From Bradyrhizobium sp. NP1 (GTDB lineage Bacteria; Pseudomonadota; Alphaproteobacteria; Rhizobiales; Xanthobacteraceae), in the NCBI RefSeq assembly GCF_030378205.1, contig NZ_CP127385.1, positions 7,170,001 through 7,234,000 on the forward strand: a DNA stretch of 64,000 nt. Direction: 5' to 3'. Made by a program: the position numbers and the translations under genes. The notes below the pieces were generated by a model. That model saw nothing but the letters and a program-made list of their open reading frames with translations, had not been told where the DNA came from and did no database searches. This document shows positions 34,327 to 46,600 of this stretch, piece by piece (the first letter of the stretch is position 1; each line of letters begins with the position of its first letter).

Positions 34327-34737
34327 ATGACAACAGCCCAAAACAAGGCCCTGGTCGAAAGCATCATGGAGGCGCGGGCGCGCCGCGACCCCGCCCCCTT
34401 CATCGCCGCCATGGCCGACGATTTCACCTGGCGGATCATCGGGTCGACCGCATGGTCGGGCGACTATGTCGGCAAGGCCGAGGTGCGCGAGCGGCTGTTG
34501 CGGCCGCTCCACCAGCAATTCACCGCGCCTTCAGCGATCACGGCAAGCCGTATCCTCGCCGACGGCGACCATGTCGTCGTCGAGTGCCGGGGCGACGCGA
34601 CCACGACGTCAGGCGAGAAATACGCCAACACCTATTGTTTCGTCATTCGCGTTGCCGACGGCAAATTGAAGGAGTTGACCGAATACATGGATACGGCGCT
34701 GGTCGAGCGCGTGCTCAAGCCGCCGCCGCAGGCCTGA
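34327..34737 (+). CDS. SnoaL/ketosteroid isomerase-like NTF2-fold protein
   Basis: This 136-residue protein begins after TAAGGAG. The fold is recognisable from VESIMEARARRDPAPFIAAMADDFTWRIIGS, GKAEVRERLLRPL and ADGDHVVVECRGDATT...YANTYCFVIRVADGKLKELTEYMDT, the usual SnoaL-like ending with E-Y-x-D-T. Members are cyclases, isomerases or ligand-binding proteins; the substrate is unknown. The MerR-type promoter upstream implies induction by whatever ligand the neighbouring MerR protein senses. Confidence 0.82.
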   Translation: MTTAQNKALVESIMEARARRDPAPFIAAMADDFTWRIIGSTAWSGDYVGKAEVRERLLRPLHQQFTAPSAITASRILADGDHVVVECRGDATTTSGEKYANTYCFVIRVADGKLKELTEYMDTALVERVLKPPPQA

Positions 34738-34746
34738 ACGCGGGAG

Positions 34747-35190
34747 CTAAGCGCGAAGATCCGTCTTCAGCGCCCGCATCGCCTGCGGGACGCGCTGGTG
34801 GGGCGCCACAGTGGGCCGCTCGCCGTTCGCCATCCACTCGTCGTAGAACTCGACCTTGGCGTTGATCAGCGCGAGCGCTTCGGTCCAGCGCGCGATGCTG
34901 TCGCGCACGCGGCGCTGGTTCCGGCCGAGCAGCGCGCGGCGCTGCGTGAGCGCCGCCGTCCCCTGCCTGGCCAGCGTCGTGTATTCGCGCATCTCGCGGA
35001 TCGACATGCCGGTGAGGCGCAGCCGCTCCATCAGGTCGAGCCAGCCGACATGATGTGCGCCATAGACGCGCCGGCCCGCCGCGTCCCTGACGACGCCGGG
35101 CAGCAGGCCCTGCGCTTCGTACCAGCGGATGGTGTGGACACTGCGCCCGCTGCGGGCGGCGATCTCTCCGATTCGAAGCTCCCGCTGCAT
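34747..35190 (-). CDS. MerR-family transcriptional regulator
   Basis: This 147-residue regulator has the MerR winged helix at residues 5-75 (RIGEIAARSGRSVHTIRWYEAQGLLPG...GRRVYGAHHVGWLDLMERLRLTGMSIREMREYT) and then a dimerisation coiled coil (LGRNQRRVRDSIARWTEALALINAKVEFYDEW). The C-terminal part lacks the cysteines of metal-sensing MerR proteins, so an organic or stress signal is more likely. It is convergent with the NTF2-like gene, whose promoter has MerR architecture, and ends 9 bp from it. It probably activates that gene. Confidence 0.9.
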   Translation of the reverse strand: MQRELRIGEIAARSGRSVHTIRWYEAQGLLPGVVRDAAGRRVYGAHHVGWLDLMERLRLTGMSIREMREYTTLARQGTAALTQRRALLGRNQRRVRDSIARWTEALALINAKVEFYDEWMANGERPTVAPHQRVPQAMRALKTDLRA

Positions 35191-35264
35191 GTTCGCTCTC
35201 CGCTCGCATCGTGGTGCCGATCCAATGGAGATAGGCCTGCGCCGAGCGAGGGTCCAGAGCGCAG

Positions 35265-37502
35265 CTACTTCGTGAGCAGCGCGAAGGCCCCGTTCCAGTC
35301 CGCCGGCGGCGGCTCGTGCCTGAAGGCCTGGATGCGCGTTTCGTACAGCTTGAAGAGATACTCCAGCGTATTGCCTTCGTCGGACTTGCGGCCGCGCGCG
35401 ATTGCCTCGAGCGCGCCGTCCCAGTCGCGGTTACGATAGCAGGAAAGCATCTCGATCGTGAGGTTGCGCAGGCGCTGGAACCGTGCCGATTGCGCCACGT
35501 CCTGGCGGCCGGCAATGGCGTAGATGACCTCCGGCTCCTTCTTGCCCTTCACCATGATGAAGTCGAGCTCGAGAATCGCGAAGCGGTCCTTGACCGCGAG
35601 GGCTGTCTTCGAACCGACGATGATCGGAAAGCCGTATTCCTTGGATTGGCCTTCCAGGCGCGAGGCCAGATTGACGCTGTCGCCGAGCACCGAATAATCG
35701 AAGCGAAGGTCCGACCCCATGTTGCCGACGACGCAGGTACCGGTGTTGAGGCCGACACCGACATTGAGCGGAATGTAGACGTGGCCGCCTTCCTTGGCTT
35801 CCTCCTCGCGCAGCTTGTTGAGCTCGTCGATCCGCTCGAGCATGTCGACGGCGGCCTCGCAGGCGTTGATCTGGTGCTCCTTGTCGTCGAGCGGCGCGTT
35901 CCAGAACGCCATGATGGCGTCGCCCATATATTTGTCGATGGTGCCCTTGCGCGCCAGGATCGCGTTGGTGAGCGGCGTCAGGAAGCGATTCATCAGCCTG
36001 GTCAACCCTTGCGGATCGTGCTTGTAGGTCTCCGAAATGGTGGTGAAGCCGCGCACGTCGGAGAACATGATGGTCATCTCGCGCTCCTCGCCGCCCAGCA
36101 CCAGCTTTTCCGGCGACTGCGCAAGCTGCTCGACCAGCGCCGGCGACAGATACTGGCCGAACGCCGAGCGGATCTGCCGCCGCTGCGCCTGCTCGCGGAC
36201 GAAGCTGGAGAAGATCAGGGTCAGATAGACGGCTGTCGTCGACATCAACGGATAGGTGAAGTCGATCAGCAGGCGGTCATGGACGTAGAAATACCAGGAG
36301 GTCCCGACCAGCACGGAGGCGAATATCCCGCCGACGAGCACGAGGCGCACCGGCCCAAGATTGGGTGTGAAGATGATCACCAGAAGCCCGATGACGAGCG
36401 CGGCGAAGAATTCGACCGTGCTTGCATAGTATGGCTGCACCAGCCCTTCGCGGGTCAGGACGCTCTCCAGCACCTGGGCATGAACTTCGACGCCGGGCAT
36501 GGCCGGCGATACCGGCGTTGTCTTGATATCGTTGAGCCCGACGGCTGAGGTGCCGATCAGCACCAGCTTTCCCTTGATCTTGTCGAGCGGCACCTTGCTG
36601 TCGAGCACATCGACGGCGGAGACATAGAGCGAAGGATCCTGGTGGGCGAAATGAACCCAGAGCTGGCCGTTCTTGTCGGTCGGAATATCCAGGCCGCGCA
36701 CCGTGATGCTCTTGATTCCGGCTTTCTCGGACTTGAGCAGGACGGTGGGCGTGGCGGTGATCACGCGCAGGATTTCCAGGCTGAGCGACGGCATGGTGGT
36801 CCCTTGCGCACGCAGCACCATCGGCACCCGCCGGATGATGCCATCGCGCTCGGTCTTGATCGTGAACAAGCCGCGGCCGGCGGCCGTCTTCTCCAGAACC
36901 GGCACATTCCGCAACAGGCCGGGAAATTCGAACAGGAACCGTTCCGCCTCCGCCGCGTCGCTGCCCAGCGTCGCGAAACTGGTGAAGGGAAGATCCTTGT
37001 CAAGCTCGGTCAGCACGGCGGCAAGGCCGGTCTCCCCGAGCACCACGCGCGACCGGCGCATGGCGTCGGACAAAATCTGGTCGTTGCTCGGCAGCGCGCG
37101 CAGCCTCTCGCGGGTCGTCTCGTCCAGATCCCGCATGCTGTCCGCCGCCTTGTCCGGGTTGAGCCGGTCGGACTCGGAGAAGACCACGTCGAAGGCGATG
37201 GCCACGGCGCCGAGATTGGTGAGATTGACGACGATGTCGGCGATGCTGGTCCGCGGCCAGGGCCACTGACCGAGCTTCGCCAGGCTCTTTTCGTCGATGT
37301 CGACGATGGTGACGGGCCGGGCCGTCTTCACGCGGGGGTCGAGGAGCTGGAACGTGTCGAAGGTGCGGACGCGAAGCTCCTCCATCGGCCCAGGATCGAT
37401 GATGCGAAGCGCGGCAAAGGCGACCAAAAGCGCCAGGCAGATCAGCCGCGCATAGCCGAACCGTCGCGCGAACCATCGCCGCCATGCTTTGAGCCGCTTC
37501 AT
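35265..37502 (-). CDS. CHASE2-domain adenylate cyclase
   Basis: This 745-residue membrane protein has an N-terminal helix (18-33), a periplasmic CHASE2 domain (about 40-350, with VDIDEKSLAKLGQWPWPRT), three helices (about 362-436) and a class III cyclase domain (about 470-680). Metal ligands are D482 (FSDVRGF) and D528 (GDAIMAFW). K524 and D608 are the adenine-selecting pair; N611 and R615 complete the site, so cAMP production is expected. It lies 116 bp downstream of the giant FecR-domain protein on the same strand. CHASE2 proteins are, as I recall, often encoded beside FecR-domain proteins, which suggests a signalling pair. Confidence 0.93.
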   Translation of the reverse strand: MKRLKAWRRWFARRFGYARLICLALLVAFAALRIIDPGPMEELRVRTFDTFQLLDPRVKTARPVTIVDIDEKSLAKLGQWPWPRTSIADIVVNLTNLGAVAIAFDVVFSESDRLNPDKAADSMRDLDETTRERLRALPSNDQILSDAMRRSRVVLGETGLAAVLTELDKDLPFTSFATLGSDAAEAERFLFEFPGLLRNVPVLEKTAAGRGLFTIKTERDGIIRRVPMVLRAQGTTMPSLSLEILRVITATPTVLLKSEKAGIKSITVRGLDIPTDKNGQLWVHFAHQDPSLYVSAVDVLDSKVPLDKIKGKLVLIGTSAVGLNDIKTTPVSPAMPGVEVHAQVLESVLTREGLVQPYYASTVEFFAALVIGLLVIIFTPNLGPVRLVLVGGIFASVLVGTSWYFYVHDRLLIDFTYPLMSTTAVYLTLIFSSFVREQAQRRQIRSAFGQYLSPALVEQLAQSPEKLVLGGEEREMTIMFSDVRGFTTISETYKHDPQGLTRLMNRFLTPLTNAILARKGTIDKYMGDAIMAFWNAPLDDKEHQINACEAAVDMLERIDELNKLREEEAKEGGHVYIPLNVGVGLNTGTCVVGNMGSDLRFDYSVLGDSVNLASRLEGQSKEYGFPIIVGSKTALAVKDRFAILELDFIMVKGKKEPEVIYAIAGRQDVAQSARFQRLRNLTIEMLSCYRNRDWDGALEAIARGRKSDEGNTLEYLFKLYETRIQAFRHEPPPADWNGAFALLTK

Positions 37503-37618
37503 GCCGCCTTCCGATGCCCCGCTCGCGTTGCCTTACGAATAGCCCGCCCACGGCGCGACTGGCAATGCAGAATCCGCCCGCGCTCCCGCCAAGCCGGGCT
37601 GCCGGAGAAGCGGCCTGC

Positions 37619-40600
37619 TCAGGTGTGGAAGATGAAGTCGCTGGCGTGCAGGTTGGTGGCCGTCACGTGCTTCAGAAGGATCGAGTCGTTGGCGTCCAGC
37701 GTCACCAGCGTATCGGTGCCCTGCTGGGTGGTCGTGATGTTGCTCAGCGACGCGATCGAGGCGAACTGCCTGACGTCGATCGTGTCGAGCGCGGTGTTGA
37801 AATCGGTGATCGTGTGCTGCACCGAGCCGCCTGAGGCCGGCTTGAAGACGAACTGATCCTGGCCGCCATTGCCGGTGAGGGTGTCGCCGTTGTTGCTGCC
37901 GATGATCACGTCGTTGCCGGACGTCCCCGTCAGCGTGACCGGGCCGTTGCCGCCGCCCTGGTTGAAGATGAAATTGACGGTGTCGCTGGCGCCGTGGCTG
38001 TCGGTGACCGTGAACGAAACCGCGTCCTGCTGCGGCGGCGTCGCGCCCGGATTGTAGGTGATGCTGGCGAGCTCGGCGTTGATGTCGGACAGGTGACCGG
38101 AGCCCGCGCCTGGCGAGATGGTGCTGCCGGAGGCGGCCTGCTGCGTCGTCGCCGTCACCGTGAAGATGTCGTTCGCGCCCGCGTCGGGGTCGATCACCTT
38201 CAGCCCGGTGATGGTCGCCGGTCCATTCTGCCCGCCGGAGACCTGGAACTGGTCGGTCTCGATCACCGGACCGTCGACGGTCAGCGCGACCTGCTCGGTG
38301 GTTGTCTGCGCGACGCCGGACGAATTGTGTCCCTGGTCGTTGGTCGTGATCGTCAGCGCGTCGGAGCCGATCGAGGTGAGGTTCGTCGCGTAGGTCACCC
38401 CGCCGGCGAGCGCGTTGTCGATCGCCGACTGCGATCCCGTCAGCGACACCGATCCGGTGCCGAGACCGCCGACGGTGAGCCCCGCCGTGTTCGCCAGGTT
38501 GAGCGAGCCATGGTGGACCGACAGCGTGACCTCGATCGGATCGTTGCCCGCCTCGGCATCGGAGACGCTGAGATTGGTCAGCGTCAGTGGCTGATTGAGA
38601 TGCGCGGTGAAGCCGTTGAGCGAGGCCTCGAAGCCGTGGCTCGCATTGTTGCCGTCGAGATAGTAGCCGACGACCTCGCCGAGATTGTTGATGCCGTTGA
38701 CCACCGTGCCGTTGACCCCGAGCGGATCATCCAGCGTGATGAAGGTTCCGCCGGAGTCGAGGAAGCCGTGCTGCACGCCATTGGCGTCGGTATAGAAGCC
38801 GACGATCTGGCCGAAATCATTGATGCCCTGCGCATGGGTGCCGTTCACGCCGAGCGGGTCGGAGATCGTGGTGAAGGTGCCGTGGTCGTCAAGGTAGCCC
38901 TGGTAGCCGTTGGCGTTGCCGGCGTTCGGATTGAAGCTGCCGACGATCTGGCCTTCGTTGTTGATGCCGTTGGCGAAGGTGTCGCCCAACGGGTTGGCCG
39001 CGCCGGGCGCGCTGAAATAGGTGAAGCTGCCGTCCGAGTAGATATAGCCGCTGTATCGCGTGCCGCTGTGCAGGTAGTCGCTGCCGACGATCACGCCGGC
39101 ATCGTTGATGCCGTTCGCGTTGGTGCTGGCGCCGGGCGAGTCGGAGGTGAGCTGGGTGAAGCTGCCGGCATTGTCGGTGAAGCCGTAGCGCGGCGTCGAG
39201 CGGACCGGCGAGTAGTCGCCGACGATCGTTCCGGCATTGTTGACGTCGTGGCCGCTGGTGTCCTGCGCGTCGTTGCTGTTGGTGGCGACGATCGAGGTGA
39301 AGATGCCGTTGTTGTAGGACCAGCCGACCTGGTGGGTCGGAGAGGCATCGGCCTGGCCGACCACGACGCCGGCGTCGTTGATGCCGATCGCCTGCGTGTT
39401 GGCGTCGCCGGCGAAATCCAGCGTCGTGAAGGTCGGCGTGCCCACGCTGTTGGCGGGCGGCGCATGCCAGGCGTCGGCGTTCGAGAGGGTGAGATTGCCG
39501 GCGCCGTTGACCAGATCGAGCACCGTCGAGCCGCTGCCATCGTTGAGCTTGTAGTAGGCGGCGAGCCCCGCCTCGCTGCCCGTAAGCGCGCTGAAATCGG
39601 TCGACTGGATCTGCGATGCCGACAGCGCCGTGTTCCAGACGCTGACGTTGGAAATGGAGCCCTTGAAGCCTTCGGTGCTGAAGCTGGTACCGTCCTCGTC
39701 GGAGACGACGCCGCCGATCATCATGTGGTCGGGGTAGTGCGAAGGACCAGGAACATTGTTCACGGACCCGCTGCCGCTATAGGCGAGCGCGCCATCGACA
39801 TAGAGATCGAAGACGCCATTGACGTGGGTCAACGCGACATCGTGCCACTGATTGGCGGCGATCTTCACATGGGTGTCGATCCCGCCAATGCCGCCGTTCT
39901 GGATCTGCAGGTCGAGCAGCCCGTCCGACGTGACCTGGCCGTTGACGCCGAGGCCGGCATCCGACGTGCTGCCATTGTAGAACAGAAGCTGCGGCTCGCC
40001 GGCGACGCCGTGGCCGTTCCAGTTGACCCATCCGTCGAGCGTGACGCCGTCTGATCCGTTGCCGACATTGGTCGTCGCGATCGAACCGCTGGCCACCGTA
40101 TGACCATCGAAACCGACCGCGGCCGGAGCCACCTTAAACGACGCGGTCGCAGTCGAGGTCAGCCCGTCGTCGATCAGCGTATAGGTGAAGCTGTCGCTGC
40201 CGGTGAAGTTCGCTGCCGGCGTATAGGTGATGATGCCACCGTTGAGACTGACGTTGCCGCCATGCGCGCTGGTGCCGCCGACCGCGGTGACGAGCAGATC
40301 GGTGTCGTTTTCGGCGTCGTTCTCGGACAGCACGGACGTTGCGATGGTCGTGGCGCTGTTCTCATGGAAGGCGACCTGGTTCGCGGCCAGGGTGACGTCG
40401 TGCGCTTCCGTGCCGATCACAAGCTTGGTGCCGGTGCCGCCGTCCTGTTGCAGCGCGAAGCTGTCCTGGGTGTAGCCGGAGCCCGCGATAAAAAGCGTGG
40501 TCGTGTGGGTGCCGTCGCTGATCGTCAGCGTGTTGTTGGCGGCGTTCCAGATGTCGGTGACATTGGACGAATAGTGGATGTCCTTGAGGTCGATCGCGCT

Positions 40601-43600
40601 GCCCGCGGCGAAGCCGGAAATCATGCCGTGATAGCTTTGCGACTGGTCGAGCTGCAGCGTGCCGGCGCCGTTGAAGGTCGCCTGCTCGAACGAATTCGCG
40701 GCCGCGATCTCCAGCGTGCCGGTGGCATCGATCGTGACGGGATAGCTGTTGCCGCCCTGGAAATTGCCGAGCATCACCAGCGTCTCGTGCGCGGTGACCT
40801 CAAGACCGCCGGTCGCGCTCGGCGCCGGATCGGACGTGGCGCCGAACAGCAGCGCCTGCACATTGCTGGTGTTCAGCGTGCCGCCATGGGCGCTGTCGTT
40901 GCTGACGATCGAGGCCGTGGTGCCGTTCACGGTGAGGGTGAAGTTCGAGAGGCCGTCGGTGAAAACAGCCTCGTTGAAGCTGTTGGTCGCGCCGCCGGTG
41001 AACGTATCCGTCGGCGTGCCGGTGGCCGAGCCGACGAAGTCGTAGAAATTATTGACGCCGCTGGCGCCGGTGACGGTATCGGCAAAATGAGTGCCGGCGA
41101 CATAGTTCGCGCTGGTCGTGGACAGCGTGGGATTGCTCAGCCCGGCCTGGCGCAGATCGAAGATGTCGGTCGTATATTGTGCGGGGTCGGGATAGGTCAG
41201 CGCGACGCGGCCATCGCCGAGGACCTCGAAGTCGCCATAGGTCACGCCGTGATGGGCGGTATCCGTGACGGACGCGATCTGGTGGCCGTTCTGGTCGAAC
41301 TCCACGATCGTGGTCGAATTGTTGTCGCCGTAGACGAGATACTCGGCGCTGTTGCCGTTGTTGTTGAACGAGCCGACCCTGATGTTCTGCGCGTCGGGCA
41401 CCTGGAACGTGGTGTGCGAGATCAGCTGGCCTGATCCCCTGAACATCACGAATTCGACCTGGCTGTGATTGCCGGTCGCGTCGGTGACGGTCTCGCTCCA
41501 GGCCGCGGAGAAGCCGCTATTGAGCGTGCCATTGGGCGTGTACAGCAGCGACGCGCCGGTGCTCGGCGCCGTGATCGTGCTGGCGGTGGCCGTCGGGAAC
41601 GCCGTCAGGTCCGGCTTGAGCAGGAAATTGATGTGCGAGTTGGCGGTGCCGTCGGCGTTATAGCCCTGGAACCTGACATCCGTCAGGTGAGGGTTGGTGG
41701 GGTCGGCGACCGCGATGACCGCAGCGTAAGGCACGGCGACGCCACTGACGTTGAGGGACCCGGCATTCCTGAACTGCCACGCCGGTATGGTCGAGGCAGT
41801 CGCCGAGCCGCTCTGGATCGTGACCACCGGGCTCAGGCTCGTACCCGTCGGAGAGAATATCTGGAAGTTTTCCTGATAGGCGCCGGTCGACGGGTTGAAA
41901 TTGGCCCACGCGATTTCGTAGGACGTCATGGTCGGCGACGTCGTGAGGTCCGGATTGATCGTGGTGTAGCCGTCGTACAGGCTGATCAGCTGCCCGCCGA
42001 CATTGGATTCCAGCGCCGTGGCCGAGCCCAGGATCAGGCTTCCATTCGGCCCATTCGGCTCCGAGATGATCTGCTGATAGATGGTCGAGACGCCGTTCGT
42101 CTCGGTCGAATAGAAGACCAGCGCTTCCGGACCCGAGGCGGTGGCCGGCGCGATCGTCTGATATTTGAACGGGAGCTGAGTCGTCGAGCTCTGCACCGTC
42201 TGGATGCCGCTGCGGTAGGGCAGCACAAAGGAGTCGAACAGCACGGCGCTCTCGGTGACGACATCCGGGCCGCTCGGATTGAACCCGCTCGACGGCGACG
42301 TGCCGAACAGCAGGGCTCCCGTGCCGACGGCGATGTTGAAGTTGCCGATCGGGTTGAACGTATGGTTGCCCGGCTCCGGAATGACCGCGGTACCCCAGAG
42401 ATAATTCTGACTGGGATTGACGGTGACAGTCTCACTGCCGATGGCAGCCTGGCTGACGTTGCCGTCCGTGTCGACCTCGGTCGCGGAAACGGCGAGCGCA
42501 ATGGCGCCGGCGGTGGCCGTCGTGATCGACAGCCCGGCCAGCTGCGCCGGCGTCAGCGTCAGGGTCTGGTTGGCGCCGGCGGTGAAGGTCTGGTTCAGCC
42601 CGCTGCCGTTGGTGAAGGTGAAGCTAGCGTTCGCCGGCACCGTGAAGGTGAGCGTCACCGCGTTCAGCGTGTTGCTGTCGCCCGCCTGATTCGTGGGCGC
42701 AATCCCGAGGTTGAGCGCGATCGGAGCGCCTTCGACGCCGGACACCGCAACCGGCGCAACCGTCGGCGCGGTCGGATTGACGGTGACGATTTCGGTGCCG
42801 GCAGCCGTGTGGCTGACATCGCCCTCGGCATCGATCTGCGTCGCTGAAACCGTGAGCGAGACATTGCTGGCATTGGTCGTCGTGATCGACAGCCCGGCGA
42901 GCTGCGCCGGCGTCAGCGTCAAGGTCTGGTTGGCGCCGGCGGCGAAGGTCTGGTTCAGTCCGCTGCCGTTGGTGAAGGTGTAAGTATCGTTTGCCGGCAC
43001 CGTGAAGGTGAGGGTCACCGCGTTCAGCGTGTTGCCGTCGCCCTCCAGGTTCGTGGCCGCAATCCCGAGATTGAGCGCGACGGCCGCGCCTTCGACGGTC
43101 GATACCGTGACCGGCGCAACGGTCGGTGCGGCGGGATCGATCGTGACCTGCTCGCTGGCGCTGGTGGAGGCGCTGACATTGCCTTCGGCGTCCTTTTCGG
43201 TCGCGGTCGCTGTCAGCGTGAAATTGCCGGCCGGCACCGAGGCGCCGCTGGTATCGATGGTCAGGCTCGAGAGCGTCCAGGCACTGACGTCGATCGCGGC
43301 GCCATTGCCGATCGCGGAGTGGCCATGGCCGTCGCTCAGCACCGCGCCCTGCGGCACGCCGTTGATCGTCAGCGTATCGCTCACATTGCCGTCGCCGGTG
43401 TGGCTGGTGATGGTCTCCGAGAGCGTGCCAAGCGAAATCACCGTCTCGGTGCCGGACGCGCTCGCGGCCCAGGTCAGGGTCGGCGCGGTCGGATTGACGA
43501 TCACCTGCTCGCTGACGCTGGTGGCGGCGCTGACATTGCCTTCGGCGTCCTTTTCGGTCGCGGTCGCGGTCAGCGTGAAATTGCCGGTCGGGACGGAAGC

Positions 43601-46600
43601 CCCGGTGGTGTCGATGGTCAGGCTCGACAGCGTCCAGGCGCTGACGTCGATCGCAGTACCGTTGCCGATCGCGGAGTGGCCATGGCCGTCGCTCAGCACC
43701 GCGCCCTGCGGCACGCCGCTTATCGTCAGCGTGTTGCCGACATTGCTGTCGCCGGTTTGGCCGGTGATGGTTTCCGATAGCGCAGCGAGCGAGATTACCG
43801 CCTCGGTGCTGGACACGCTCGCCGCCCACGTCAGGCTCGGCGACGTCGGATTGACGGTCACGGTCTCGGTCGCCGGCACCGTGTAGTGGAAGCCGTTGGG
43901 GTCGGTCGAGGTGACCATCGCCGACAGCACGAAGTTGCTGTCGTTGGTCGGCGTGATCGTCAGATTGGCAAGGTTCCAGCCGGCGACATCAAGCGTGCCG
44001 CCCGTCACCGTCTGGGTATGGGTGCCGTCGCTCAACACGGCGTTGGCCGGAATGCCACTGATGACGAAGGCGGTCAGCGTCGCCCCGCCGGTCAGCGCAT
44101 CGCTGAAATGCAGCGGAACCGCTGTCGTCTCGACGCCAGTGGCGGGCGATGATCCGACCGTCAAGGTCTCGGGCAGCACTTCAAGCAGCGTGCCGCCCTG
44201 GCCATCGCTCTTGAAGGCGAAGGTGTCGCCCGAAGGCAGCGAGGAGATCTGGTACGTGGTGCCGGTACCGTTGATGACGAGCGTCGAGCCGTTCCACACC
44301 GCGGTCGAGACCGTCACACCCATCAGATCGATGAAGTCGCCGGTCACGAGACCGCTGATCGTGCCGTGGAAGTTCGCGGCCGACGTCGCGTCCAGCTTCA
44401 GCGTATCGCCGGTTCCGGCGAAGGTGATGGTGGTGCCGTTGATCGTGTCGCCGGTGAGCGTCAGGGTCTGGCCGCTCTCGATCGTCACGCCGCCCTTGTT
44501 CAGGGTGGCGTTGCCGATCGCGCTCGAGCCGATGATGTCGATGCTTCCCGTCCCCGCGACCGAACCATTATTGATGGTGCCGCCGTTGATGGAGACGCCG
44601 GAGAGCTTCAGGGTCTTGCCGTCGTCGATCGCAAGCGTGGCGCTGATGCTGGTGCCGGTGACGAAGCCGCCGGTCACCGTGGTGCCGTTCAGCTTCAGCG
44701 TCTTGCCGCTGTCCACCGTGAGCTGGTGGTTGGCGAACGCATCATTGGTGATGCTGCTGTCGCCCGCAATCTCGACGGTGCCGAGACTGGTGATCTTGCC
44801 GCCGTCGATTCCGGAACCGGAAAGCACAAGCGTCGATCCGGCTGCAACGGAAACCAGACCGTCGGTCGTGACGTCGCCGACCGTCACCGCGTTGGTGACC
44901 GTGGTCGAATTGAGCTGCAACGTGCCGGTGCCGGTCGCCTCGATCGTGCCGGTGTTGGTGATCCCAGCACCGGTGATCGCGCTGGTGCCCGACAGCGCGT
45001 CGATGGTGCCGCTGTTGTCGATCGTGAGCCCGCTGACCGAGGAAATCGAGGCCGCCGACAGGTTGATCGTGCCGTCGTTGTCGATCGAGGTGGGGGTCGC
45101 CCCGGTATAGGCGGATGCCCCGAACTGGCTGGCGCCGCCGGCATTCCAGGTGGCGCCGACCTCGTTCGAGAAGGTCGCGTTGGCGACGGTGATCGAACCG
45201 TTGATCACGCCGTCGGGATTGTTGTTGATGGTGACGCCGCCGCCGGTTTCAACAATCGCAACGCTGGCGGACGACGCACCGATCGTCCCGGTGTTGTCGA
45301 TCTTGGCCGTGCCGGTGGCGTTCTCCGCTATCGAGATCGCGGCGAACTGCACGGAGTTGAAGATACCACCGGCGATGTGGCCGCTGTTGGTGATCGTGCT
45401 CGAGCCGTTGACGCCTGCGCCATCCTGCGCCACTCGGAGGCCGACATTCGTGGTGCCGGTGATCTGGCCGGTGTTGGTGACAGATATGCCGCCGACGCCG
45501 TTGGTGCTCGCCAGCACGCCGGTCTGGCCGCTGGTGGTGCCGTCGTTGGTGATGCTGATGTCACCGGCCGCCCCGCTCAGCTCGACGGCGCGGATGCCGA
45601 CATTGACGCCCGTGACGCTAGCACCGGTCTCGTTGTGGACCGTGATGTTGCCCTGGCCGCCATTGAAGGCGTTGATGCCGAAGCCCGCGGCCGCCGTGAT
45701 GGTGGCGAAGTTGTCGACGAGCACGGCTCCGTGGACGCTGGGGTCGGCAACGGCGTTGCCACCATTGTTGCCGGTGTAGCCGGCAAGAATGCCGGCCGGC
45801 GTGCTGCCGCTGGTGTTGAGGTTCGCACCGGAGTTGATGATGCCGCGAGCGGTCACCGTGATCGTGCTGCCGGCGGACGCGTCAAGGGTGGTCGCGCCGT
45901 CGGTCGCGACGATGCCGCTGCTCCCGGAATTGATGGTGTCGCCGTTCGACGTGGTGACCGTGATCTTGCCCGGGCCCTGGCTGAAGGCCTGGACGCCGTA
46001 GCTCGAGTTGCTCGTCGGCGTCGGACTGACGGTCGAAACCGTCACGCCCTGGTCGACAGTGATGGTGACGTCGCCTTTGCCGCCGCTGAGCGAGAACGCG
46101 GCGATGCCGGTCTGCGCGGCGGTGATGCTCGTGTTGGCCTCTTCATGGACCGTGACATTGCCGACGCCCCAATTAAAGGCGTTGATGCCATAGCCTGCGG
46201 CGGCCGTGATGTTGGCGAAATTGTCGACCGAGACCGTACCGTTGATGCCGGTATTGGCGACACCGGCGCTGCCGAAGTAGCCGGCGTTGATGCCTGCCGG
46301 GACCGAGCCGCTGGGATTGTTGGTGGTTCCGGAATTGATGGTGCCGCGCGCCGTCACCGTGACGGTGCTGTTGAACGACGCTGCAACCCTATCGTCGAGA
46401 TTGACGGCACTGATGCCTGTTCCGCCGGAATTGATCGTGGTGCCGTCATCCGTCTGCACCGAAACATGGCCGGTGCCGTGATCCTCGGCGCGAATGCCGA
46501 ACTGCACGCCCGCGGTGATGACGCCTCCGGCCTCGATCGTGATGTTGCCGGAGCCCAGCGTGATAGCCTTGATGCCGTCGTGGCCGCCGCTTGCGCCGCC

